Source of the DNA: JBFLYC01 sp040756735
GTDB taxonomy: Bacteria > Bacillota > DSM-16504 > Desulfitibacterales > Desulfitibacteraceae
Assembly: GCA_040756735.1 (NCBI GenBank)
Contig: JBFLYC010000004.1
Span: 116,757-180,756, forward strand
Reading direction: 5' to 3'
Length of the DNA: 64,000 bases
Part shown: piece after piece, positions 17,630 to 27,284 of the stretch
Layout: every line of letters starts with the position of its first letter
How positions within the stretch are numbered: the first letter of the stretch is position 1
Position numbers and translations under genes: made by a program
The notes under the pieces: generated by a model
Told to the model about the DNA's origin: nothing
Databases searched by the model: none
What the model saw: the letters and a program-made list of their open reading frames with translations, nothing else

Positions 17630-18616
17630 ATGGCTTTAAGGTGTGTTGTAGTTTTAGTTTTGATTATTGCTACATTGTTTGCCTTATCTGCTTGTGGTCA
17701 AAATGATAGTGTTTATAAAATCGGTGTTTTGATGGGTTCAGATTTACGGGGGGAAAAAGTGGAAGGATTGATAGACGGTCTAAGGCGGTATGGATACATA
17801 GAGGGGCAGTCCGTGCAATACATAATTAAAAACGCCAAGGACAAAGAGGATGTTTTAGCTGAATTGGCCCTTGAATTGGCGGCTCAAAAACCTGATGTTA
17901 TTATAGCAGCCGGTGAAGTGGAGGCTTTTGCCGCTAGGGAGGCTATCCAGGGTAATAATATACCAATAGTTTTTATTGGAGTGGGCATACCGGTTGAAAT
18001 TGGCTTGGTGGCGGATTTAAATGAACCGGGATGCAGCATAACAGGTGTAGATAATTATTATGTGAAGCTGTCCGGGAAGAGGTTGGAGATGTTTAAGAAA
18101 CTGCTTCCTGACTTACAGAAAGTGGCGGTAATATATAATTTGCACCGTACACCAGCTGAGCCTAGTATAGGTTATATAAAAGAGGTCGCAGCAGAGTTGG
18201 ATCTTGAGTTGACCATATTTCCCATCAGTTCCCAGCAAGAGGCTGTGGAGGCCTTTAGATCACTGGATGAGAACTATTATGATGGGGTGCTGCTTTTATG
18301 CAGTCTATTGATTGTATCTGTTACTGAAGATATGTATGAGCTCTCTGTGCAGAAGAGACTGCCTGTAATGGGGGTAAGTGAAACACAGACAAAAATGGGC
18401 CTTTTTGCATCATACGAAGCTAGTCTTTATAAAATGGGTGAACAGGCAGCAAGGATGGTTGATAAGATTTTGAAGGGTTATGATGCCTGTCAAATGCCTG
18501 TAGAAGCTCCTTCATATGTGGAATTGAGTGTTAATGTGGAGACTATTAAAAAACTTGGTCTTAAGGTTGATTCCAAAATATTGGCCAGCGCAGGCCAATT
18601 GATTGGTGTTGAATAG
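17630..18616 (+). CDS. Solute-binding lipoprotein, ABC_sub_bind (TrpX-like) family
   Basis: This 328-residue exported lipoprotein has signal peptide residues 1-21 and the lipobox LSACG. The mature part has the two-lobed fold of the ABC_sub_bind family: YKIGVLMGSDLRGEKVEG, KPDVIIAAGEVEAFAAREA, IPIVFIGVGIP, VAVIYN. No ABC permease or ATPase is nearby. A sensor kinase starts one base after its stop. I infer that this protein catches an extracellular ligand and presents it to the kinase, not to a transporter. The ligand may be the electron acceptor of the reductase operon downstream. Confidence 0.82.
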   Translation: MALRCVVVLVLIIATLFALSACGQNDSVYKIGVLMGSDLRGEKVEGLIDGLRRYGYIEGQSVQYIIKNAKDKEDVLAELALELAAQKPDVIIAAGEVEAFAAREAIQGNNIPIVFIGVGIPVEIGLVADLNEPGCSITGVDNYYVKLSGKRLEMFKKLLPDLQKVAVIYNLHRTPAEPSIGYIKEVAAELDLELTIFPISSQQEAVEAFRSLDENYYDGVLLLCSLLIVSVTEDMYELSVQKRLPVMGVSETQTKMGLFASYEASLYKMGEQAARMVDKILKGYDACQMPVEAPSYVELSVNVETIKKLGLKVDSKILASAGQLIGVE

Positions 18617-18617
18617 A

Positions 18618-20486
18618 ATGGGTGCCCAAGGCTATACTCAGAATCGTTGGTGGAATAGAATTAGATTTCGTTTGCTCTTGTTTGCGAGCATCATGTCGGT
18701 GGTGCCTTTGTTGATAATTGCCTGGTTTAATTTGTCCTGGTTTAACAAGAATATGGAAGCTAACCTGCACCACCAGCAAACTCTAATTGGCACCAGGATT
18801 GCCTCAGAAGTTAAAAAAACCATTTCTGAAGTGGAAAACTCTTTGGATGTGTTTTTGGCCTGTCAGCGAAAAGGTTTACTATTACCGGGATGCATGGAAT
18901 GTGAGAGCAACATGTATACGGTAATCAACAAAATGCCTTCTGTTGAAAGCCTGGCCTTTGCTGATGCGACCGGGCAGGAGGTATTTAAAGTTTGCAAATA
19001 CAATGTTATATTCCCAAAAGACCTGGTTAATGTCGGTGATACTGAAGCATTTAAGGCAACCAGAGAGTTTAAGACTTATTATGGAGATGCCAGGCTTGGC
19101 AGCGCAAGGCAGCCTGTTTTTACCATGGCAATTCCTGTGAGAAATGATGGCGCTTTTGCAGGTGCATTGTTTGTAACCGTTAGCCTTCGAAGCGTCATTG
19201 ATGAAATTGCAGCACACCCTTTGGGCAACGGCGGTTATATATTTTTAGTTAATGAAAAAAAGGAGCTCATTGGTCACCAGGACTTCAGTCAGGTTCTAAA
19301 GAAGCAGGATGTTTCCATGAGTTTGCCTGTTGATTTTGGAGGATATTCAGGTAATGACGGGGGCAGCTATTTCAGCGGTCCTGTAACAAACAAGTACCTA
19401 TCATACAGCGGTTTGCAGGTTCTGGGAACTTATTCGGTAATTGACAGGACAAATTGGGGTATTATCATTGAGCAGCCTTTTTCTGAAGCTATGCTTCCCT
19501 TTACACAATTGAAGGGCTTTTGGATGGTTGGTACGGGCCTGATTATTCTTGTAGTTTTGTCAGTCAGCTTCTTTTTTGGGATAAAATTCAGCAGGGACCT
19601 TGAAGATTTGGAAAGTGGTGTAAATAAATTGGCAAAGGGGTATCTGGGCTACCAGTTAAAGGTTCCCGGGGATAATGAATTGGGCAATGTTGTTCGAGCT
19701 TTTAACAATTTTAGTATTGAATTGAGAAAAAAAAGAGAAATGGAAAAGGCCATGGCTGAAGTTGACAAAATGGCAGCAGTAGGACTTTTGGCTTCGGGAG
19801 TAGCTCATGAGGTTAATAATCCCATGGGTACCATCCAGCTGATTGTGGAAGACTTGATTGAGAGTGTGAATGACAAAAATGAAGGAAAAGGATTGACCCA
19901 GGAGCAGTTGAATCGGAAATTAAAGATTATCCAGGAGCAAATTATGCGCTGTACAAAGATAACCAATGGTCTCCTTGGTTTCTCCAGAAAAAAAGAATCA
20001 ACAGAGCAATTGATTGATATTAACGGGGTTTTAAAAGATACAGCAAGGCTTTTGGAGTTTCAAATGAAGAAGAAAAAAGTTAACCTGCAGTTTAAGCTGA
20101 ATTCAGATCTGCCAATGATTTATCTTGATGAACAAGGCCTGCAGCAGGTAATCTTCAATCTATTAACTAATGCCTTAGATGCCATCCAAAAAGACAGCGG
20201 TAAGATAACCTTGATCTCAAATTATATAGATTCTGGTTGGTTGTCCTTAGAGATTGAAGATGATGGTATGGGTATAGAATCCGAGAATCTTGAAAGAGTC
20301 TTTGAGCCCTTTTTTAGTACTAAACCTGTAGGACAGGGGACCGGTTTGGGCTTGTCCATTTGCTATGGTATTGTTACAGGCTGGGGCGGAAAAATCACCA
20401 TTGCGAGTAAATTGGGTATAGGTACAAAGGTTACTGTTCTGCTTCCCCTAAAGCAGGATATTAATCAGGATAATACGGTAATTTAA
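18618..20486 (+). CDS. Membrane sensor histidine kinase
   Basis: This 622-residue kinase has TM1 at about residues 18-40, an extracellular Cache-like sensor (about 45-290), TM2 at about 300-322, a HAMP linker, a HisKA domain with the phospho-acceptor in GVAHEVNNPMG (His near 397), and a HATPase domain (NLLTNALDAI, DDGMGIE, FEPFFSTK, GTGLGLSICYG). The sensor contains GCMEC, a CxxC that could be redox active. It starts one base after the binding lipoprotein gene, which suggests translational coupling. The NtrC-type regulator follows. Together they form the signalling part of the sigma-54 respiratory module. Confidence 0.9.
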   Translation: MGAQGYTQNRWWNRIRFRLLLFASIMSVVPLLIIAWFNLSWFNKNMEANLHHQQTLIGTRIASEVKKTISEVENSLDVFLACQRKGLLLPGCMECESNMYTVINKMPSVESLAFADATGQEVFKVCKYNVIFPKDLVNVGDTEAFKATREFKTYYGDARLGSARQPVFTMAIPVRNDGAFAGALFVTVSLRSVIDEIAAHPLGNGGYIFLVNEKKELIGHQDFSQVLKKQDVSMSLPVDFGGYSGNDGGSYFSGPVTNKYLSYSGLQVLGTYSVIDRTNWGIIIEQPFSEAMLPFTQLKGFWMVGTGLIILVVLSVSFFFGIKFSRDLEDLESGVNKLAKGYLGYQLKVPGDNELGNVVRAFNNFSIELRKKREMEKAMAEVDKMAAVGLLASGVAHEVNNPMGTIQLIVEDLIESVNDKNEGKGLTQEQLNRKLKIIQEQIMRCTKITNGLLGFSRKKESTEQLIDINGVLKDTARLLEFQMKKKKVNLQFKLNSDLPMIYLDEQGLQQVIFNLLTNALDAIQKDSGKITLISNYIDSGWLSLEIEDDGMGIESENLERVFEPFFSTKPVGQGTGLGLSICYGIVTGWGGKITIASKLGIGTKVTVLLPLKQDINQDNTVI

Positions 20487-20527
20487 GATAGCAAAGTGAG
20501 AGCAGTTTAAGGGTTGGTGGGATAACT

Positions 20528-21862
20528 ATGTCACAGATAAAAGTGCTGCTGGTTGATGATGAAGTTACCTTTAAAGAGGTCCTGAAAGAAAGATTAGAAA
20601 AAAAAGGTTTTGAGGTGCTTACAGCAGGTTCCGGCGCTGAGGCTTTAGAAATGATTGAAAAAAAAGAATTTGAAGTGGCTATTTTAGACATTGCTCTTCC
20701 CGATACAAATGGGATTGAACTGCTGCAGCAGTTTAAAAAGCATATGCCCGAGCTGGAAATACTGATGCTAACCGGTCATGGCAGTATTGAAAGCGCCATA
20801 GAAGCTATCAAAATTGGGGCTTATGACTACCTGACAAAGCCATGTAAGCTTGCGGAACTGGAAATAACTATCCAAAAAGCTGCAGAAAAACGAAATTTGC
20901 TAAAAAGGGTAGCTGGGTTTGAAGCCATGGTGAACAGGGAGGTAAGGAACACTGTATTAATAGGGAAAAGCGCAGCCATGGCCAGTGTGAGACAAACAAT
21001 TAAAAAGGTAGGAAACTCCGAAGCGACAGTTTTAATTTTAGGAGAAAGTGGTACCGGTAAAGATTTAGTAGCCAAAGCCTTGCATTATAACAGTGCTTTT
21101 AAGGCAAGGCCTTTTCAGGTTCTAAATTCAGCTGCATTGTCACCTCAACTATTAGAAAGTGAGCTTTTCGGACACACTAAAGGTGCTTTCACGGGTGCTT
21201 CGTCAAGCAAACTTGGCCTGGTTGAAGTAGCTGATGGTGGAACATTATTCCTTGATGAAATTGGAGATATGGATATCAATGTCCAGTCCAAGTTTTTGCG
21301 CTTTTTAGAGACCGGCGAATTTAGACGGCTTGGAGAAAACAAATTGAGGTCGGTAAAGGTCAGGGTAATAGCTGCAACTAATAAAGACCTGGCCCAAGAA
21401 GTGAAAATGGGTAGGTTTCGCGAGGACTTGTATTACAGGTTAAACGTGGTGACGATCTATCTTCAGCCTCTTAGGGAGCGTAGAGAAGATATTCCGCTGC
21501 TGGTAGATTATTTCCTCAAATCGAAATCTGACAGGAGAAAAATAATCACCCCTCAGGCTATGGACAACCTGCAAACTTATTCATACCCGGGAAATGTTAG
21601 GGAATTAGCCAATATTATTGAGAGGGGAATTTTATTATCAGGTGAAAGCCAATACATTGAAGTTCAGCACCTATTTTTAGAACATCTAGGTGGGTGTGAA
21701 GAGAAAAACAATGAAGAGACTTTGAAAACCCTTCAGGAAGTCGAAAGAGAACATATTCAAAAGGTTATGGTGCAGGTGGGATATAATAAGACTAACGCAG
21801 CAAAGGTCTTGGGCATAGGTTTGCGTACCCTCTATAGAAAACTTGAAGAGTACAAAATGTAA
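20528..21862 (+). CDS. NtrC-family sigma-54-dependent response regulator
   Basis: This 444-residue protein has a receiver domain (about 1-120; LLVDDE, phospho-Asp in VAILDIALP, KP in YLTKPCK), an AAA+ ATPase (about 140-370) and a Fis-type helix-turn-helix at the C-terminus (NKTNAAKVLGIGLRTLYRKL). Walker A is GESGTGKD, Walker B is LFLDEIGD, and the sigma-54-contacting loop GAFTGA is intact, so it should activate sigma-54 polymerase. The gene ends just before a sigma-54 promoter. The obvious target is the operon starting at 22147. Confidence 0.94.
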   Translation: MSQIKVLLVDDEVTFKEVLKERLEKKGFEVLTAGSGAEALEMIEKKEFEVAILDIALPDTNGIELLQQFKKHMPELEILMLTGHGSIESAIEAIKIGAYDYLTKPCKLAELEITIQKAAEKRNLLKRVAGFEAMVNREVRNTVLIGKSAAMASVRQTIKKVGNSEATVLILGESGTGKDLVAKALHYNSAFKARPFQVLNSAALSPQLLESELFGHTKGAFTGASSSKLGLVEVADGGTLFLDEIGDMDINVQSKFLRFLETGEFRRLGENKLRSVKVRVIAATNKDLAQEVKMGRFREDLYYRLNVVTIYLQPLRERREDIPLLVDYFLKSKSDRRKIITPQAMDNLQTYSYPGNVRELANIIERGILLSGESQYIEVQHLFLEHLGGCEEKNNEETLKTLQEVEREHIQKVMVQVGYNKTNAAKVLGIGLRTLYRKLEEYKM

Positions 21863-21878
21863 ATAACGGGTAATACGG

Positions 21879-21920
21879 CATGCCATAATGACAAGAGACT
21901 TGTCATTATGGCATGTTTTA
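21879..21920 (+). terminator. Long perfect hairpin after the response regulator gene
   Basis: CATGCCATAATGACAAG (21879-21895) pairs perfectly over 17 bp with 21899-21915 across a 3-base loop, followed by TTTTA. It can end transcription of the regulator operon. A palindrome of this kind, about 80 bp before a sigma-54 promoter, could also serve as the activator binding site. Confidence 0.75.
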
Positions 21921-21977
21921 TTTGGTATATCAAAGCCAAACCCTTGATGCCATTGAAAATATAGATAGATAAAACTA

Positions 21978-21994
21978 TGGCATAAGAATTGCTT
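21978..21994 (+). promoter_or_regulatory. Sigma-54 (-24/-12) promoter of the reductase operon
   Basis: TGGCATAAGAATTGCTT matches the TGGCAC-N5-TTGC consensus, with GG (21979-21980) and GC (21991-21992) exactly ten bases apart. It lies 152 bases before the ATG at 22147 and directly after an NtrC-type activator gene. Confidence 0.85.
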
Positions 21995-22146
21995 ATAGTA
22001 ATAATAGACCTCAGTTATCAAAAGCATTTTGTATGGGGGCGTAAAATTACTCAGGTCTACCATTATATTACAGGAGGTGAAGCTGCGGTTTTTTAAAGAA
22101 AGTTTTCACAATTTCTTTTTAACTAAATTTAGAAAGGAGATTAGGT

Positions 22147-23622
22147 ATGGAAAAAAGGATGAAGATTAGATTGCTTGCTTTCGCGGTCCTACTCTGCTTT
22201 CTCTTTGCCATTGTAGCTCCAGCTATGGCAGCGGGGCATGAGCGGGTACTGATGAAGGCGCCTCACAGGGATGCAGCCTTTGTAGCTGATTTTCCAGGCA
22301 TTGGCAACCATTCTGCTGAAAGTTTTTTGAGGAAATACTCACTACAAGAGGGTCTTGTAATAAGACAAAGCTATATTAAAGACGGTAAAATTTATATTCC
22401 TCCATCAGGCCTATATTATACTACAAGAGCACCCCTGGCCAAAATCTTACAAGATGATAAGGTTGTTATCCTAGGAAAAATTTATACCCTGGTAGACAAT
22501 GGTACGCGTCTTGATGTGGTCAAGAATGTAGAAGTCAAGAGGGGCGGCTCCACTCCCATTGGAGATGGTACAAAGCATTTGGAACTCTCTAGTATTTCCC
22601 TTGATGGTAATGGCTTCGTTTCGCCAAAAGCTACCTTCCAAATCTTAAAACCATCAGGAAACTACTATGGAACAGCCTTCCCAGTTGCAACTGATTCGAA
22701 ATTATACAACATTACCTCAGGTTCTCTGAATAAAGGTACCAGTAAAGAGCACGGTTCATACCTTCCAGGTGAGCTCGGCCACGATTGGCATATAGAGTAC
22801 TATGATAGCCATATAGCTACCAGTGGTCAGTCTTATCTTATAGTTGATGAAGTAACTGCTGACGGAGCAAAGGTCAGAGAATTTGCCACAGGTGCCATTA
22901 ACTGGATGCTTATTACAGATAAACCTGCCAGGGAAATGCTCCTTGGTGTTGGCGAAAGGGCTTATATTAATGATTGGGTTGTAAAAGTAGAAAAAATCAG
23001 CAGTAATAAAGCTACTGTTAAGCTATGGAATAAAGTGACTAATGAGACAGTGGTAAAGGAGTTAGGTCCTGTTGATGCCGAAACCACCAAGTATCTACCA
23101 GCTGATGAAGTAAACAGGAACAAGATGGTTGTCAGACCTTCTGCAAATGACATTCAAGTTCAATTGGATCTGTTCAGGGGAGCCTTTAGGGATGGAAAGG
23201 TAGCTTTAATTGGTTACAGAGACCTGATTAGAATCGATAATCCAGGCGTCTGGGAAAGTGACCCTCGTTTTATTGCCAGACCTGATACTTGAAGCACCTG
23301 TTCATTGTTTATCGAGTTGATGCTCGAAAATGATAAAGAGATAATACTCGATAGCACCAACAACGTGTTTGTTGGACCAGAAGGATACTTTAAGATTGTA
23401 ATTGATGATTTTGATGGTGAAACCATTAAATCTTGGTACATTGAGGACGCAGAGGGCAACAAGACCTATAACCTTGCTGAAAGGGCCAAGGGCAAGCACA
23501 TTGATGTATTAGTTAATAATGCATGCCGTACAGTAAGTCACTTTGTAGGCAGGATTTCAGGAGCGCTGCTTGCGGAACAGCAGGCAAAGATAGCTGAATT
23601 AGAGGCATTGCTTGATAAATAA
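22147..23622 (+). CDS. Secreted protein with an in-frame UGA in a UxxC motif (putative selenoprotein)
   Basis: The gene starts at ATG 22147 behind AGAAAGGAGA and has a Sec-type signal peptide (residues 1-28, ending PAMAA). The frame runs 381 codons to a TGA at 23290, then continues in the same frame for 109 more codons to a TAA at 23620. After the TGA the sequence reads STC, giving U-S-T-C at position 382, a redox-type UxxC. The downstream part has no start codon with a ribosome site, is rich in ordinary protein sequence, and ends in a helix (EQQAKIAELEAL). A hairpin suited to SECIS follows the TGA. I read it as one 491-residue selenoprotein. I do not recognise the family. A simple nonsense mutation is the alternative. 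Confidence 0.65.
23290..23335 (+). promoter_or_regulatory. Putative bacterial SECIS element 1
   Basis: After the UGA at 23290-23292, TCGAGT (23312-23317) pairs with GCTCGA (23322-23327) around the loop TGAT. The loop starts 25 nt after the UGA and has G as its second base. As I recall the bacterial SECIS consensus (G in the first two loop bases, loop 16-37 nt after UGA), it fits. Confidence 0.5.
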
Positions 23623-23647
23623 GCTATCAGGGTTAGTTTGTCTAAAG

Positions 23648-23689
23648 GTGATATTATGCTGCCCAGGTCTAACGGCAGCATAATATCAC
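23648..23689 (+). terminator. Perfect 16-bp hairpin between the first two operon genes
   Basis: GTGATATTATGCTGCC (23648-23663) pairs perfectly with 23674-23689 across a 10-base loop. No T run follows, so it is more likely a processing, stability or attenuation element than a full terminator. It could make the UxxC protein more abundant than the enzyme subunits. Confidence 0.6.
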
Positions 23690-23721
23690 ACTATCCATAC
23701 TGAAAGATGAGGGGAGACATT

Positions 23722-24156
23722 ATGGGTAAAAAAATTTTAATTGTTTTGTTAATGGTTGTTTTTGTGTTTACCGGATTAATTGCAGGGTGTTCAGGTAAAG
23801 ACCAGGGAGGCCAGGCTCCTGCAGAACCAGAAAAAAAGGTAGAGGAAAAGGCATCTGAACAACCTGCTGGCGGTGAGCAGGTGACATCCTCCCAACCATC
23901 TGCTGAGGCTCCAGCAGGGCAAGCTCAGGCTGTTCAACCTGAACCTCAGCCGGTTAAGGATGAGCCTGCAGAACAAAAAGAACCTGTAAAAGAAACTCCA
24001 AAAGAACCGGTGAAGGAAGAGCCCAAGGAACCTGTGAAGGAAGAACCAAAGGAGCCTGTGAAGGAAGAGCCCAAGGAACCTGTGAAGGAAGAACCGGCTC
24101 CAGCTCAGCCTTTTGTGCCGGAGTTTGATAATGATGACGAAGATTGTGGCTGCTAA
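23722..24156 (+). CDS. Lipoprotein with Pro/Glu/Lys-rich repeats and a C-terminal CGC
   Basis: This 144-residue lipoprotein has signal peptide and lipobox (GLIAGCSG) at the N-terminus, then a low-complexity linker rich in Ala, Gln, Pro and Glu. About four units of EPVKEEPK follow, encoded by near-identical 24-base repeats at about 24006-24090. The end is acidic (DNDDEDCGC) and carries the only Cys apart from the lipid-anchored one. It looks like a membrane-tethered stalk displaying a small CxC tail, which may bind metal or take part in thiol exchange with the UxxC protein. ATG 23722 has GGGGAG before it; the earlier ATG 23707 has none. Homology unknown. Confidence 0.7.
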   Translation: MGKKILIVLLMVVFVFTGLIAGCSGKDQGGQAPAEPEKKVEEKASEQPAGGEQVTSSQPSAEAPAGQAQAVQPEPQPVKDEPAEQKEPVKETPKEPVKEEPKEPVKEEPKEPVKEEPKEPVKEEPAPAQPFVPEFDNDDEDCGC

Positions 24157-24202
24157 GTCAATTAATACAGTATTTTAACCAGCCTGTGATGAGGTGAAAA
24201 TA

Positions 24203-27200
24203 GTGCATCGGAGAGAATTTTTAAAGCTAACGGCTGCTTTTGGCATTACTGCTGCTTGCGGTGTTGGAATAAAAGGGGCTGCTGGAAAGGCTCAGGCAGC
24301 AAATTCATTTCCGGAAGCAGATAACATATTAAAGGGGCAAAAATATGAGGCTGTTATTGATGTGAAAACAGGAAAGGTTTCACCAAATCCTGAGATAATC
24401 ATGCGCCACAGCTCTTGTTTAGGGTGCTATAGTGTCTGTGGAAACAGGGTTAAAATTGATGCTCAGTCGGGTAAGATTTTACAGGTTTATGGCAACCCAT
24501 ATAACCCCAATAACACTGAACCCCATCTACCCTACGAAGCTCCTTTGACAGAGGCGTATCTTGCCTTTAGCCTGCATCAGGGCAGGGGAAACCTTGCTCG
24601 TGGTACCCTGTGTGCCAGGGGGAAGGCAACTTTGCAGTCACACCATGATCCCATGCGGACTCTGGTGCCCTTAAAAAGGTCGGGGAAACGGGGAGAGGGT
24701 AAATGGAAACCCATTACCTGGGAGGAAGCTGTGGCGGAGACTGTTGAAGGCGGCAGGCTCTTTGCCGACCTTGGAGAAGATTATGAAATTGAGGGATTTA
24801 GACAGGTCAGGGATTTTAACACCCCTATTGACCACGACAGGCCGGAGTTTGGTCCAAAGGTCAACCAAATGGTCTTTTACGGGGGCAGGGGAGATGGCAG
24901 AACTGTTTTTGCTAGTAGATTTGTAACAGCCTTCGGTTCTGTAAACATGTTCACCCATGGTTCTACCTGAGGCGGCGGCAAGGGACCTGCCTGGAAGGCA
25001 GTTACAGATGGCGCTAGTGTATTTTTCAAACCCGATGTATTACACAGCAAGTTTGTTCTTTATATTGGGGCATATCCGGGTTTTAGTGGGAAACCAATGC
25101 AGTTAATCGGCAGAAAGACCATAGAAGCGGTGGTAGACAGAGACCTTAAATTTGCGGTAATTGACCCGGTCATGTCAGGAGGGGCATTAGGGCCTGGCGG
25201 TAAGACGGAGTGGATTCCTATAAAACCCACTACAGATGGCGCCCTTATTATGGGCATAATGCGCTGGATATTTGAAAATCAGAGACTTGATTACAACTTT
25301 TTAGAGGCGACCACTATAGAAAGAGCCCAGACACTTGGGTACAACAGCTATACAAACAGCAGTTTTTTAGTGATAATAGATCCCCAGCATAAAAACTACC
25401 GTAAGATGCTTACACCTCATGATTTGGGTTGGGAAGGCGAGCAGGGGGAATATATAGTAATTGATAAACTGACCGGACAGCCTGCTAAAACCGGTGCAGT
25501 ATCAGCCGGAAGTCTTTTCTTCGAGGGTAGTTTGCTGTCAGAGCATGGGGAGGCCATCAAGGTAACAACCTCCCTAAATATATTAAAGGCTAATGCCTTT
25601 AAGTACTCCCTAGATGAATATTCGCAAGCTTGTGGGGTTTCCAGGGAAAAGATAGAGGAACTGGCTAAAGAATTTACCAGTCATGGTTGTCAGGTTGGTG
25701 TAGATGGTATGGGCAACCTGGCGGCTGCTAACGGCCATTATACGGGCATAGCCCTTTACCTTCTTTCAGCCTTGGTAGGTTCATGGAATATGAAAGGGGG
25801 CATGCAAAAAACCTCCGATAGTTTTTCAACCTTTGGCAGGGGGCCAAAGTACAATTTAAATACTATTTCCGGCGCTCCCAGGAGGTTCGGAGTTCCCTTG
25901 TGCAGGGGATTCATCCCCTATGAGTTTATAAGTGAGTACAGGGAAAAAACCCAGCAAGGGCAGAACCCCTATCCATCGACCCTGCCGTGGTACCCCTTGG
26001 CTTCTAATATAGATAATCAAGCTGTTTACTCCATAGTTAACGGCTATCCATATAGACCTAAGATTTTGATCAATTGGATGGCAAACCTCTTTTTTGCAAC
26101 ACCGGGAGCAGCTAAACAAGAAATCGTTGAAACTTTTAAGAAACATGAAACGGTACCCTTAATAATTTCAATTGACCCCTATATGGGTGAAGTTACACAA
26201 ATAGCTGACTATGTAATACCTGATACTACCCCCTATGAAAGCTGGGGTTTAGTTGAGGTTTATGGTTATACCGGCATTAGGACAACCACCGTAAGGTGGC
26301 CGATAGTAAAGCCGGATATGGAAGAAATCGGCAATAACAGATATCCATGCTTTGAAAACTATGTCATCGATGTGGCTAAAAGGCTGCAGATGCCGGGATT
26401 TGGCGAAGGGGCTATAAAGGATTACCTGGGTAAGGATTATCCATTAAACAGCCCGGAGGACTATTTCTTGAAGGCAGTTGTAAATGTAGGTTATGACCAG
26501 CACCCTGTGCCTGATTTAAGCCATGAGGAAATGAAACTGCAGCAGTTGGATAAACTACCCTTTAATGTGGAGGGTGTAATCAAGGCTGAGGAGTGGAGCA
26601 AGGCAGCTTATGTGCTCTCAAGGGGAGGAAGGTTTGAGCCTTATGCTGCAGACTATGACGGGGAAAGGCAAAAGAATGCCTATTTAGGTTTAATCACAGT
26701 CTACAATGAAAAATTAGCCACAACACGCAGTTCCATGGATGGGAAGTACTTTGAGGGCACAGCTTACTGGCAGCCGGAAGAGTTTGCCAACGGGAAGGCC
26801 GTGGACAGTGTTTTCTCAGAAGATGAATGGCCTTTTAAGCTTGTAAACTGTAAAGCCAAATTACGCAGTGTCTCCATGTTGTCCAATGCACCTGTTCTCA
26901 CTGATTTAAGTCCGAAAAATTTCATCGAGGTCAATACACTGGATGCTCAGGCCCTGGGGTTGAAAACTGGCGACCAGGTAAAACTGATTTCAGCTACAGG
27001 CGGTTCTCTGACCGGAAAGCTGCTGGTTCGCAAGGGCATTGCCCGGGGGACAGCGGCAGTGGGTTTTGGGTATGGGCATTGGGCTTATGGAGCTCAGGGT
27101 TACCAGATAGGCAGTCGCAAATATGAGGGGGACAAATCAAGGGAAGGCGGTATTATGGCCGGACAGGTATCACCCCTTGATACCTTCTTTGAAAAGGTGT

Positions 27201-27271
27201 TTGGTTTAAGTGATGTATCCGTGGGTATACCGGCCAGAAACGGCGGTCGTTACAAGATTGTTAGAATCTAG
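24203..27271 (+). CDS. TtrA-family molybdopterin oxidoreductase with UGA at the Mo-ligand codon (putative selenoprotein)
   Basis: This is the catalytic subunit of a DMSO-reductase-family enzyme, 1022 residues if UGA at 24968 is read as selenocysteine (U256). A Tat signal (HRREFLKL) shows export. A [4Fe-4S] site follows (CLGCYSVC at about 71-78, then TLCARGK). Segments such as LKRSGKRGEGKW and the region before the ligand (FGSVNMFTHGST-U-GGG) match the tetrathionate reductase TtrA pattern, where Cys binds Mo. After the UGA the same frame continues without a ribosome site or early start and contains the rest of the Mo-bis-MGD domains, including the C-terminal cap (FIEVNTLDAQALGLKTGDQVKL). The substrate could be tetrathionate, selenate or a related oxyanion. 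GTG 24203 is preferred, with GAGGTG six bases before it. Confidence 0.85.
24968..25003 (+). promoter_or_regulatory. Putative bacterial SECIS element 2
   Basis: After the UGA at 24968-24970, CTGCC (24987-24991) pairs with GGCAG (24997-25001) around the loop TGGAA. The loop begins 21 nt after the UGA and has G as its second base, which fits the bacterial consensus as I recall it. A GC-rich purine stretch precedes the stem. Confidence 0.55.
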
Positions 27272-27284
27272 GGGGAGAAAATCA

